Shown here in pieces: positions 17,430-25,680 of a stretch of 64,000 nt of DNA. The notes under the pieces are model-generated. The model did no database searches. It worked only from the letters and a program-made list of their open reading frames with translations, and had not been told where the DNA came from. The stretch covers positions 445,435 through 509,434 of the forward strand of contig NZ_LMOI01000018.1 of the NCBI RefSeq assembly GCF_001423525.1, read 5' to 3'. Position 1 is the stretch's first letter. The number at the start of each line of letters is the position of its first letter. The stretch comes from Arthrobacter sp. Leaf137 (lineage in GTDB: Bacteria; Actinomycetota; Actinomycetes; Actinomycetales; Micrococcaceae). The position numbers were made by a program, and so were the translations under genes.

Positions 17430-17690
17430 TCATGCCAAGGACTGCCGGACCAGCCCGTAAGGAACACTCGGGTGGGCACGTACGATGTACCGGTCCTCAC
17501 CTATGCGGGAAATCAGGATGCCGATTCTGTGCTCCGCTGCAGCGACCGCAACGACGGCCACCGCATCAGCAAGCGCGTCGGGGCCCTTGGAAGGTACGGC
17601 CGCTGATACTTCCAGCATGCCGACGGGACGGAGCGCTTCCGGGACTGATGCTGCCGGTGCTGTCTGTTTGATGTTCGCTGAGTTGCGCAT
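17430..17690 (-). CDS. Small hypothetical protein, 86 aa
   Basis: Minus-strand frame facing the terminator. The protein has an Ala/Val-rich middle (ALADAVAVVAVAAAEHRIGILISRIGEDRYIVRAHPSVPYG) that looks like a compact alpha/beta unit, with no signal peptide. I recognise no family. Composition is protein-like (few Arg/Pro runs) and it converges neatly on the terminator at 17349-17393, which favours a real gene. The call rests mostly on context. Confidence 0.5.
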   Translation of the reverse strand: MRNSANIKQTAPAASVPEALRPVGMLEVSAAVPSKGPDALADAVAVVAVAAAEHRIGILISRIGEDRYIVRAHPSVPYGLVRQSLA

Positions 17691-18023
17691 TTGAGGCGTT
17701 CCAAAGAGTTAGGGGGTGATTAAGCGGCTGGGCACCAACCTGGCGTACGGGCGGCAGCCAGACGGTCAAACGCCCCCAAGCTAACGGAATTGAGGCGGCA
17801 GCCGGAAATAGCAATCGCCGATAGCCGGCATTTCCTTTCCCTATTCCCCCTGCACTGCCGCTGACCGGGAAAGGATCGCCGGAACCGCCCGGCGGCCTCG
17901 GGTATTTGCGGGATGAATGATCGATATAAAAAAAGTGCGCTTCCCCCGATTGTGGGGGTGCTCCAGAGTGGTTACAGGACCTGCAGCAAACCGATAGCAG
18001 CCAGTACACAGAAGGAATTCAGC
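17691..18023. other. 333-bp intergenic region upstream of the dioxygenase operon
   Basis: No convincing gene. It should hold the promoter of the six-gene aromatic operon and that of the minus-strand 86-aa gene. A perfect 5-bp dyad CCCCC-GATTGT-GGGGG lies at 17943-17958, about 65 bp before the dioxygenase start, preceded by an AT-rich stretch (GATCGATAT then seven A, 17929-17936 area). GTTAG (near 17709) and CTAAC (near 17780) are inverted but far apart. A LysR or TetR site could be here; I cannot assign it. Confidence 0.4.
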
Positions 18024-19043
18024 GTGGAAACTCCCCTCTCCCATCTCGCCCACCTTGAGATCACCACCCCCGACGTCGAAGCCTCAGCCAAGTTCTACGA
18101 GGAAAAGTTCGGAATGCGCATCATCGACCGGGTGGATGGCAACGTCTACCTGCGCTGCTGGGGCGACTACTACCGTTACAGCCTGGTCATCACCGAAGGC
18201 CCCGAGGCCACCCTTGGCCGCATGGCTTGGCGCACCAATTCGCAGCAGGCACTTGAAGCCGCTGCGGCCCGCGTTGAAGCCAGCGGTGTTCAGGGCACCT
18301 GGACTGCCGGCGGCCACGGCTTCGGCAAGGCCTACGAATTCACCGGCCCCTACGGCCACCACATGCGCCTCTTCTATGAGGTAGAAAAGTTCGTGGCTGA
18401 GCCCGGCTTCGAATCCACCTACCCGGACCGCCCCGAACGCCGCAGCAGCCACGCCGCCGCTCCCCGCTTCCTGGACCACGTCACGGTGGCGTGCTCGGAT
18501 GTCCGCGGATTCGCCAAGTGGTACAACGAGGCCCTGGGATTCCGCGTCATGGCGTTCGTGGACCTGGACGAAGCTCCCATCACGGTCTTCTCCGTTTTGA
18601 CCACCAACGAGAAGTCCCACGACCTCGGCGTCGTCATGGACACCTCCAAGCGGGCCGGCCGCGTCAACCACATCGCTTTCTGGGTGGACGCCACCGAGGA
18701 CCTGCTCCGCACCGCGGACGTCATGATGGAAAACGGCACCCCCATGGAATACGGCCCCTCCATCCACGGCGTTGGCGAACAGAACTTCCTCTACTTCCGT
18801 GATCCGTCCGGCATGCGCGTTGAGCTCAACTCCGGCGGCTACCGCAACTACGTGCCGGATTGGGAAGCCAACACCTGGAAGCCGTCCGAGGGCTCCAACA
18901 ACTTCTACAAGAACGGTGCCATGCCGCACTCCATGACCGAGTCCTTCCCGCCGGCTGAAGGTTTCACGGCCACTGAAGAAGGCGCTTCTCCTGAAATGAA
19001 GGAAGCCCTGCTCAACCCCTACGCCCAGCAGGGCCGCGGCTGA
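18024..19043 (+). CDS. Type I extradiol ring-cleavage dioxygenase (VOC fold, homoprotocatechuate 2,3-dioxygenase-like)
   Basis: 339 aa from the GTG at 18024 (AAGGA, 7-nt spacing); the frame is open further upstream without a better start. Two VOC modules are seen: residues ~5-120 and ~148-270. The second holds the metal site His152 (FLDHVTV), His216 (VNHIAFW) and Glu267 (MRVELNSGG). His199, His248 and Tyr257 match the second-sphere residues of homoprotocatechuate 2,3-dioxygenase almost number for number, as I recall that enzyme. It should cleave a catechol-type ring next to one hydroxyl using Fe(II) or Mn(II) and O2. It is first in a six-gene operon and overlaps the next start by 1 bp. Confidence 0.93.
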   Translation: METPLSHLAHLEITTPDVEASAKFYEEKFGMRIIDRVDGNVYLRCWGDYYRYSLVITEGPEATLGRMAWRTNSQQALEAAAARVEASGVQGTWTAGGHGFGKAYEFTGPYGHHMRLFYEVEKFVAEPGFESTYPDRPERRSSHAAAPRFLDHVTVACSDVRGFAKWYNEALGFRVMAFVDLDEAPITVFSVLTTNEKSHDLGVVMDTSKRAGRVNHIAFWVDATEDLLRTADVMMENGTPMEYGPSIHGVGEQNFLYFRDPSGMRVELNSGGYRNYVPDWEANTWKPSEGSNNFYKNGAMPHSMTESFPPAEGFTATEEGASPEMKEALLNPYAQQGRG

Positions 19044-19984
19044 TGACTGAGGCAGCATACTCCCTGGTCCGCTTCCTGGAAGCCGGCACGGACAAGGCCC
19101 GCGCAGGCCTCCTGGTGGGAGAACGCGTCCTGCCGCTGGACTCTGACATCAATTCCCTGATCCAGCACTGGGACAGCATGGAAGCAGAACTGGACACCCT
19201 GGCGGCCTCGGCCGGCGCGGACAGCGGCCTGGACCGCGCCGCCGTCGAAATTCTTGCGCCCGTTGAACCGGCGCAGGTCCTGCAGACCGGCGCCAACTAC
19301 CGCAAGCACGTCGTTGATCTTGCGGTGGCACACCGCGATGCCGGGCAGGATGCGGAGGAAGTCAGGGCCAAGACCGCCGCGATGATGGATAAGCGCGCTG
19401 GCCAGGGAACGCCGTACTTCTTCATCGGACTCCCGACGGCGATCGCGTCCGCCACGGACCCCCTCACCCTGCCGTCCTACAGCAAATCCGACGATTGGGA
19501 ACTGGAACTGGCGGCCGTGATCGGCAAAGAGGCTTTCCGGGTCACCCCGGAGGAAGCCCTGGAGTACGTTTTCGGCTACACCATGGTCAACGACATCACC
19601 ACGCGGGAATTCGTGTTCCGCAAGGACATGCCGGCCATTGGTTCGGACTGGTACCGTGCCAAAAACGCACGGGGCTTCCTGCCCACCGGTCCGTTGCTGG
19701 TTCCCGCCAAGTTCTTCGGCGATCCGCAGAATGTCCAGGTGACCCTGAAACTCAACGGCAAGGCCATGCAGGACGAGTCCACCCAGGACATGATCTTTGG
19801 CGTGGCCAAGCTGGTCAGCGAAGCTTCCCAGATCATGCCGCTGCGTCCGGGCGATCTGGTCCTGACCGGAAGCCCGGCCGGCAACGGCCAGCACTGGGGC
19901 CGCTTCCTCCAGGACGGTGACGTCATGGAAGGCACCATCACCGGCCTGGGAACACAGCTTATCCACTGCCAGGACGAAAAGTGA
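19043..19984 (+). CDS. Fumarylacetoacetate hydrolase (FAH) family protein
   Basis: 313 aa, ATG overlapping the dioxygenase stop (TGATG). FAH landmarks are WELELAAVIGKEAF (metal-binding E-x-E) and YTMVNDITTREFV (metal-binding Asp), then GFLPTGPLLVP and DLVLTGSPAGNG. Members hydrolyse C-C bonds of ring-fission products or decarboxylate/isomerise the resulting oxo-acids with a divalent metal. Immediately after the dioxygenase, it is the natural candidate to process the ring-opened product. It overlaps the cyclase start by GTGA. Confidence 0.93.
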   Translation: MTEAAYSLVRFLEAGTDKARAGLLVGERVLPLDSDINSLIQHWDSMEAELDTLAASAGADSGLDRAAVEILAPVEPAQVLQTGANYRKHVVDLAVAHRDAGQDAEEVRAKTAAMMDKRAGQGTPYFFIGLPTAIASATDPLTLPSYSKSDDWELELAAVIGKEAFRVTPEEALEYVFGYTMVNDITTREFVFRKDMPAIGSDWYRAKNARGFLPTGPLLVPAKFFGDPQNVQVTLKLNGKAMQDESTQDMIFGVAKLVSEASQIMPLRPGDLVLTGSPAGNGQHWGRFLQDGDVMEGTITGLGTQLIHCQDEK

Positions 19985-20973
19985 CGTCCAACCAGGTGGA
20001 GGTGCCGGTGATCCAGCGCAACGATCCTTTGGCCAGCATTACAGCCGCGGCGGAGCAGTACAACAACTGGGGCCGTTGGGGTGAAGGGGACGTGCTGGGG
20101 ACACTGAACTTCATTGATGCCGGAAAGCGGATCGAGGCAGCGGCGCTGGTTACCTCCGGCGAGGCTTTCTCCCTTTCGCAGCCGTTCGATACCAACGGGC
20201 CGCAAAAGGGCTGGCGGCGCCGCACCAACCCGGTGCACACCATGACGGACACCGGGGTTGACGCCGAACGCGGAAACCAGGGTTTCCCTCATGGTTTTGG
20301 CGGGGCAGATGACGTGATTGCCATGCCCCTCCAATGTTCCACGCAGTGGGACGGGCTGGGGCACATCTTCGATCGCGGCAAGGCCTGGAACGGAAGGGCA
20401 GCGGGCGACGTTGTCACCTCCGAGGGAGATTTGGTCACCGGTATCGAGACCGCGGCAGCAAAGGTTGTCACCCGTGGCGTGTTGCTGGATGTAGGGCGCG
20501 TTCTGGGGACCGGTGGGGAATTGCCGGACGGCTTTGCCATCACGCCGGAACACCTCGAGCAAACCATCCAGGCGCAGGGTGCCAGTTCGCAGGTACGGCG
20601 CGGGGACATCGTGATCATCCGCACCGGCCAGTACAGCCGTGTACGCCGCGACGGGTGGGGCGACTACGCAGGTGGCTCCGCTCCGGGCTTGTCCTTCACC
20701 ACGGCTTCGTGGCTCCACGAATCCGAGATCGCGGGTATCGCAACGGATACGTGGGGTTTCGAGGTCCGGCCGAACGAGTTCGAGGGTGCTTTCCAGCCGC
20801 TCCACCAGATCGCCATCCCCAACCTGGGCCTGTTCCTGGGCGAAATGTGGGATCCGGATGCCCTGGCGGAAGCCTGCGCCCTGGACGGCAGGTACGACTT
20901 CATGTTGACCGCGGCCCCGCTTCCCATCACGGGTGCAGTGGGATCACCGGTCAACCCGATCGCCGTCAGGTAG
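19981..20973 (+). CDS. Cyclase-family metal-dependent hydrolase (PF04199 type)
   Basis: 330 aa, GTG overlapping the upstream stop. It resembles the cyclase/kynurenine-formamidase/isatin-hydrolase fold: NNWGRWGEGDVLGTLNFI at the start, CSTQWDGLGHIFDRG at residues 119-133, RRGDIVIIRTG, and GVEVRPNEFEG-like later segments. The usual H-x-G-T-H-x-D metal motif reads C-S-T-Q-W-D-G-L-G-H here, so Cys119, Asp124 and His128 stand where ligands are expected; this variant defines a subgroup of the family. It probably hydrolyses an amide, ester or lactone intermediate. A 64-bp gap follows before the monooxygenase. Confidence 0.87.
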   Translation: MTSNQVEVPVIQRNDPLASITAAAEQYNNWGRWGEGDVLGTLNFIDAGKRIEAAALVTSGEAFSLSQPFDTNGPQKGWRRRTNPVHTMTDTGVDAERGNQGFPHGFGGADDVIAMPLQCSTQWDGLGHIFDRGKAWNGRAAGDVVTSEGDLVTGIETAAAKVVTRGVLLDVGRVLGTGGELPDGFAITPEHLEQTIQAQGASSQVRRGDIVIIRTGQYSRVRRDGWGDYAGGSAPGLSFTTASWLHESEIAGIATDTWGFEVRPNEFEGAFQPLHQIAIPNLGLFLGEMWDPDALAEACALDGRYDFMLTAAPLPITGAVGSPVNPIAVR

Positions 20974-21037
20974 TCAGCCCGCGTTCCGGAACCGGGCACA
21001 CAATGCAATAAACGCCGTCCCAACAAAGGAGTCAACG

Positions 21038-22162
21038 ATGGCAGCAGTACAGACAGTGGGAATAGCCGGAGCCGGAGCCGCGGGCCTGGCTGCTGCCATC
21101 CTCCTCGCCGAGGCCGGCGTCGACGTCGAAATCCTGGAGAAGGCCAGCGAGCCGCAGGTGCTGGGTTCAGGAATCACCCTGCAGGGCAACGCCCTGCGGA
21201 TCCTTCGCCAGCTGGGCGTCTGGGACCAGGTGGAAGCCAAGGGGTATTCCTTCAGCAATCTTGGCCTCCGCGCTCCGGATCCCGCCGGGACGGTGATTGC
21301 GGTTCTGGAGGACATCCGGACAGGCGGCGAGGATCTTCCGGCTACCCTGGGCATGTACCGGCCGGATCTCACCGCCATCCTCCGCGAGCGCGCCGAGCAG
21401 GCGGGCGCACGCATCAGTTACGGCAAGAGCGTCACGGAGATAGCGGACGACGGCGGGTCTGTCACCGTACGCACGGCCGATGGCACCGCCGCCAGCTACG
21501 ACATCCTGATCGGCGCCGACGGCCTGCACTCCGCTGTTCGCCGGGCGATCGGCATCGATGTCGAACCCAGGCCCACCGGCATGGGCATCTGGCGCGCTTT
21601 CGTCGAGCGGCCCGAAGAAGTGGTCCGCACCGACCTCACCTATGGCGGCCCATGCTTCATCGCCGGCTACTGCCCCACGGGCCCTGACACCATCTACGCG
21701 TACCTGGTGGAAAAGGCGCAGGAGCGCAAGCATGGGGACGGCCCCCGCATCATGGCCGAACTCGCCGCAGCCTACGGCGGCCCGTGGAAGGAAATCCGCG
21801 CCAACCTGGACCACAGCGCCCGCATCAACTACACGTGGTTCACCACCCACCTGGTGGACGGGCCGTGGAACCGCGGCCGTACCGTGATCATCGGCGACGC
21901 CGCACACAGCTGCCCGCCCACGGTGGCGCAGGGCGCCGCCATGGCACTTGAGGACGCCGCTGTCCTCGCTGAACTGCTGATCCAGGCCGACGAGATCACC
22001 GAGACGCTCTGGAAGGAATTTACCGACCGCCGGCTGGACCGGGCCAAGGCAGTAGTCACCGCCTCCGTCCAGCTGGGCCAGTGGATGCTCGACGGCGTCC
22101 GCGACGCCAACGTGCCAGGCCTGATGAACTCGCTGTCCACGATGCTGAAGGAACCCGCATGA
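21038..22162 (+). CDS. Class A FAD-dependent aromatic monooxygenase (hydroxylase)
   Basis: 374 aa; AAGGAG lies 6 nt before the ATG. The three class A signatures are present: GxGxxG (GAGAAG, residues 11-16), the DG motif (ILIGADGLHSAVRR) and the GD motif (VIIGDAAHSCPPTVAQGAAMALEDA). Such enzymes use NAD(P)H and O2 to hydroxylate a phenolic ring. In this operon it would create the vicinal or para diol that the extradiol dioxygenase then cleaves. The stop overlaps the amidohydrolase start (ATGA). Close relatives include salicylate- and 3-hydroxybenzoate-type hydroxylases; substrate undetermined. Confidence 0.94.
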   Translation: MAAVQTVGIAGAGAAGLAAAILLAEAGVDVEILEKASEPQVLGSGITLQGNALRILRQLGVWDQVEAKGYSFSNLGLRAPDPAGTVIAVLEDIRTGGEDLPATLGMYRPDLTAILRERAEQAGARISYGKSVTEIADDGGSVTVRTADGTAASYDILIGADGLHSAVRRAIGIDVEPRPTGMGIWRAFVERPEEVVRTDLTYGGPCFIAGYCPTGPDTIYAYLVEKAQERKHGDGPRIMAELAAAYGGPWKEIRANLDHSARINYTWFTTHLVDGPWNRGRTVIIGDAAHSCPPTVAQGAAMALEDAAVLAELLIQADEITETLWKEFTDRRLDRAKAVVTASVQLGQWMLDGVRDANVPGLMNSLSTMLKEPA

Positions 22163-23229
22163 GCACCGATTCAGTTCAATCCCCCACTGTGGACGTCCAC
22201 GCCCACGTCCTGCTTCCGGCCCTGCAGCAGCTGGTGGCCGAGGCTGATCCCGAGGGTTTCGGCGCCCAGCAGGCCCTGGAAGTGCGGCGCAACGGCCAGG
22301 AGTCCATGGCCGTGTCGGGCAAGATGATCAAGGACCGCTGGCCGCAACTGACGGACCTGGACCGCCGGCTTGCCGACATGGATGCCCAGGGTGTCGATGT
22401 GCAGCTGGTCTCGCCGTCGCCTTCACACTTCTACTACTTCGCCGGCGGGGAACTCGCGCTCCAGCTGGCCCGTTCCGCCAACCAGGCCGTGCGGGACTTC
22501 GTGGACCGCGCCCCGGACCGGCTCAATGGCCTGGGCCTGGTTCCGCTGCAGCACCCTGACCTGTGTGTGGAAGCCCTGGAACACGCGGTCCTGGCATGCG
22601 GGCTGCTGGGCGTGGAAATCGGTTCTTTCGCCGCCACCCCCGGTGGCGACCGCACCACCGTTGAGCTGAGTGACCCGCGGCTGGAACCGTTCTGGTCCCG
22701 GGCGGAGGATCTGGGCGCCCTGGTGTTCCTGCACCCGTTCGGCTGCTCCCTGGATGAGCGGCTGGACCGCTTCTACCTCGCCAACACGGTCTCCCAGCCC
22801 GCCGAAAACGCCGTGGCCCTGTCCCATCTGATCTTCTCCGGCGTCCTGGACCGCCATCCGGACCTCAAGATTCTGGCCGCACACGGCGGCGGGTACCTGC
22901 CCACCACCCTCGGCCGATCCGACCGCGCCTGGCGGGTCCGGCCCGAGGCACACGGGTGCGCCGAACCGCCGTCGTCCTACGTGAAGAAGTTCTACTTCGA
23001 TTCCCTGGTGCACAGCCCGGCCGAACTGGCGGCCCTCGTGGCCGCCGCCGGCCCGGGCCAGGTGCTGCTCGGCTCCGACTACCCGTTCGACATGGGCTCA
23101 GACCAGCCAGTCACCGAGGTAACCCAGGCACAGCTTCACTCCACAGACGAGGCGAAGATCCTTGCCGGGAACGCCGCAGCCCTCGGTATCGTGCCAGCGT
23201 CCGCCCGCACCGCCAGCCGCACAGCCTAA
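22159..23229 (+). CDS. Amidohydrolase 2 family protein (ACMSD / decarboxylase-like)
   Basis: 356 aa from the ATG that overlaps the monooxygenase stop. The metal-dependent TIM barrel shows H-x-H at residues 14-16 (VDVHAHVLLP), LVFLHPFG, LKILAAHGGGYLPTTLGRSDRAW and VLLGSDYPFDMG near the end, the ACMSD/aromatic decarboxylase pattern. In ring-fission pathways this family removes CO2 or hydrolyses an oxo-acid. Position between the hydroxylase and the second FAH protein implies it acts on a carboxylated ring or ring-cleaved product. Confidence 0.93.
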   Translation: MSTDSVQSPTVDVHAHVLLPALQQLVAEADPEGFGAQQALEVRRNGQESMAVSGKMIKDRWPQLTDLDRRLADMDAQGVDVQLVSPSPSHFYYFAGGELALQLARSANQAVRDFVDRAPDRLNGLGLVPLQHPDLCVEALEHAVLACGLLGVEIGSFAATPGGDRTTVELSDPRLEPFWSRAEDLGALVFLHPFGCSLDERLDRFYLANTVSQPAENAVALSHLIFSGVLDRHPDLKILAAHGGGYLPTTLGRSDRAWRVRPEAHGCAEPPSSYVKKFYFDSLVHSPAELAALVAAAGPGQVLLGSDYPFDMGSDQPVTEVTQAQLHSTDEAKILAGNAAALGIVPASARTASRTA

Positions 23230-23240
23230 GGAACACATTC

Positions 23241-24236
23241 ATGGTCAAGATCGCCCGATGGAATCACGACGGCGGAACGCAGTCCGGCTTTGTCGATGAC
23301 GGCGCCTGCCACGCCCTGCCGGCGGCCCAGGACGTGCAAACCCTGCTGGACGCCGGATTGGAGGAGACGCTGGACATTGCCCGGCGGACTATAGGCTCCG
23401 GCCCGGCGGTTCCGCTGGAGGACGTGCAACTACTAGCCCCGCTGGCGCCGGCCACCATCCGCGACTTCGTGGCCTTCGAGGAGCATGTTGAGGGGGTCCG
23501 GAAGAGCATCGACGGCGTCGCCGGAGTGGTACCCGAATGGTTCGAGGCGCCCACGTTCTACTTCACCAACCCGCACACCGTGACCGGCACCGGCGAGGTG
23601 ATTGGGATCCCGGCGGGCTGTACGGACCTGGACTTTGAGACCGAGGTGGCAGCCGTCGTCGGACGCGTTCCCGGCAGCGACGGCCGGAACCTGGACGCGG
23701 ACACAGCGCACCGGCACATCTTCGGGTACACGATCCTCAACGACTGGTCCGCCCGCGATTTGCAGCGTCGGGAGATGAAGGTCAGCCTGGGGCCCTGCAA
23801 GGGCAAGGATTTCGCCAACACCCTGGGACCGTGGATCGTCACCGCGGACGAGTTCGAGGACCGGCACGATGGCGAAGGGTTCCTGCCGGTCTCCATGGCC
23901 GTGGAAGTCAACGGCAAACAGATCGGCCAGGACCTGCTCTCCAACATGGGCTGGCCGTTCGCCGAACTGGTGGCGTACGCTTCCCAGGACTCCGTGGTGA
24001 AGCCCGGTGACGTACTGGGCTCCGGAACCTGCGGCAGCGGCTGCCTCGCCGAACTCTGGGGCCGCAACGGATCCCAGACTCCCCTACCACTGCAAACCGG
24101 CGACGTAGTGCGCATGACCGTCGAAGGCATCGGCAGCATTGAAAACACCGTAGGCGAGCGCCGCGAAGCGGTGACCCGGGTTCCCGCCCGGACCCGTCCG
24201 CGCAACCGGGTTGCCGCTCCGGTTCCGGCTACCTGA
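23241..24236 (+). CDS. Second fumarylacetoacetate hydrolase (FAH) family protein
   Basis: 331 aa. AAGGA overlaps the upstream stop codon and lies 8 nt before the ATG. It carries DLDFETEVAAVVGR and YTILNDWSARDLQRREM (metal-binding acids), then GPCKGKDFANTLGPWIVTADE and GSGTCGSGCLAEL. It is clearly a different subtype from the FAH protein at 19043, so the two probably do successive steps (for example C-C hydrolysis and fumarylpyruvate-type hydrolysis). The gene ends the operon, 51 bp from the converging LysR gene. Confidence 0.93.
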   Translation: MVKIARWNHDGGTQSGFVDDGACHALPAAQDVQTLLDAGLEETLDIARRTIGSGPAVPLEDVQLLAPLAPATIRDFVAFEEHVEGVRKSIDGVAGVVPEWFEAPTFYFTNPHTVTGTGEVIGIPAGCTDLDFETEVAAVVGRVPGSDGRNLDADTAHRHIFGYTILNDWSARDLQRREMKVSLGPCKGKDFANTLGPWIVTADEFEDRHDGEGFLPVSMAVEVNGKQIGQDLLSNMGWPFAELVAYASQDSVVKPGDVLGSGTCGSGCLAELWGRNGSQTPLPLQTGDVVRMTVEGIGSIENTVGERREAVTRVPARTRPRNRVAAPVPAT

Positions 24237-24287
24237 TAAACCACTGCAGGTAGCCGCAAGTGCCGTTGAGGAGGCTTATGACGGCAG

Positions 24288-25259
24288 TTACTGCTGCCCG
24301 GTGGCGGATTCAATCACCACTTCGTGAGCCTCGACCGGGAAGAGTTCCTGCAGCCGGCTACATGAACGCTGGACCACCGAACGCAGCCAGACGCTTGCCG
24401 GGTCCTCCGTCTGGGACGGATGCCAGTACATGGCCTCCACCAGGGACGCTTCGGTCCCCTCTGCAAATTCCAGGACCACGATATTGGCGCCGCGCCCGGC
24501 GCGCGCGGCCAGCATCCGCGGGACCAGCGCCACAAGGTCCGTCCCCTCCACCAGCAGCGGCAGGGACAGGAACCCGGCCACAACGGCCGCTACCCGCCGC
24601 TGCAGGCCCAGTGACTCGAAGAGCTTGTCCGCCGGGGTGCTGACGCCCTCGCCGAAATACCCGACGGCGTGCGGCACCGTGATCAGGTCTGCCGGTGTGA
24701 GCCGGGGCTGCTGAAGCAGGGGACTCCCGGCGTCCGCGACCATCACAAAGCTGTCCCGGAAAAGCTGTTTGCTGGCACCCTGCATGTGGTATCCGGTGGG
24801 CCCCACCAGAAGGTCGATCTTCGAGTAGTCGGCCATCTGGCCCTGGATCCCGGATTTGGAGGTGGGCATGAAGTCCACTGACACTCCGGGAGCCTCATCA
24901 CGGAGGATTCCCCGCAAGGGACCAACAATCAGCGCCGCGGCATAGTCCGAGGCGGCGATGATAAATTCCCGCTCGCTGGTGCCGGGGTCGAAACCTGACC
25001 TCACCCGGGTGGCCCGCCGGATGTGCAGCAGGGCTTCGTCAACCAGTGGGACCAAGGATTGCGCAAAAGGGGTTAGATCATAGGTACGGCCGTTGCGGAC
25101 GAGGAGTTCGTCGTCGAAATGCCGCCGGAGCCTCGCCATCGCCGCGCTGGTGGCCGGCTGGCTGAGCTGGAGCCGTTCCGCCGCTCGGGAGATGTTCTTC
25201 AGCTCCAGCAGGACCTGCAAAGGGGGCAGCAGGTTCAGGTCCAGGTTCTTCATACCCAC
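24288..25259 (-). CDS. LysR-family transcriptional regulator (NodD-like), likely regulator of the aromatic operon
   Basis: 323 aa. Start taken as GTG 25259; ATG 25253 is equally possible, and neither has a clear ribosome site. The helix-turn-helix spans residues ~5-65 (LDLNLLPPLQVLLELKNISRAAERLQLSQPATSAAMARLRRHFDDELL), again of the NodD branch, and the rest is the effector-binding domain. It is convergent with the six-gene operon, so it is likely to bind a pathway compound and activate the promoter at 17691-18023. It is a clear relative of the LysR at 11596; the pair may respond to substrate and intermediate. Confidence 0.93.
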   Translation of the reverse strand: MGMKNLDLNLLPPLQVLLELKNISRAAERLQLSQPATSAAMARLRRHFDDELLVRNGRTYDLTPFAQSLVPLVDEALLHIRRATRVRSGFDPGTSEREFIIAASDYAAALIVGPLRGILRDEAPGVSVDFMPTSKSGIQGQMADYSKIDLLVGPTGYHMQGASKQLFRDSFVMVADAGSPLLQQPRLTPADLITVPHAVGYFGEGVSTPADKLFESLGLQRRVAAVVAGFLSLPLLVEGTDLVALVPRMLAARAGRGANIVVLEFAEGTEASLVEAMYWHPSQTEDPASVWLRSVVQRSCSRLQELFPVEAHEVVIESATGQQ

Positions 25260-25433
25260 AGGTTATCCGCGCCCCGCACCCACAAAGACCGGGCACCTCT
25301 GGAGGCAGCTCACGGACCGCCTTCCGCGCGCCCCGGATGCGTAGGTAGCACCTGGGTGATTGGAGTGCCCCCACCCCGCAGAGGGGTGGTGGGCACGCTT
25401 TTAGGGCAGCGTCGGGGCCATCAGAATTGCTGC

Positions 25434-25571
25434 ATGGATGCTCAGGAAATGGAGCGGGTGTGGCATGGAAGCCACCGGAAGGGCCAGGCCAAGATGTGGC
25501 AGTTGGCCTTTGTCTGGTGCGTCCTTGGCCTCGTGTCGATTTCGGTACTCATGACGTCCCTGCCGCTGTAG
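25434..25571 (+). CDS. Small single-pass membrane protein, 45 aa
   Basis: ATG-started frame of 45 codons. A hydrophilic, basic N-terminal half (to about residue 21) is followed by one hydrophobic helix (WQLAFVWCVLGLVSISVLM). Twenty-one bp after the stop comes a very strong terminator hairpin. The ribosome site is weak. I recognise no family. The amphipathic layout and the terminator support a real small gene; alternatively it is chance. Confidence 0.5.
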   Translation: MDAQEMERVWHGSHRKGQAKMWQLAFVWCVLGLVSISVLMTSLPL

Positions 25572-25592
25572 CGGGGATGCCCGGCACCACCA

Positions 25593-25640
25593 GGGCCCGG
25601 CCGGAAAGCTGCATTGCAGTCTTCACCGGCCGGGCCCCTT
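25593..25640. terminator. Intrinsic terminator between converging genes, 12-bp G/C stem
   Basis: Arms GGGCCCGGCCGG (25593-25604) and CCGGCCGGGCCC (25626-25637) are perfectly complementary around a 21-nt loop and followed by CTTT. It can end both the 45-aa gene (plus) and the LuxR-type regulator gene at 25681 (minus). Confidence 0.85.
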
Positions 25641-25680
25641 TGCGGGCAGTAGGTTGGTGCAACCCTCCTGGCGGGCCGGG

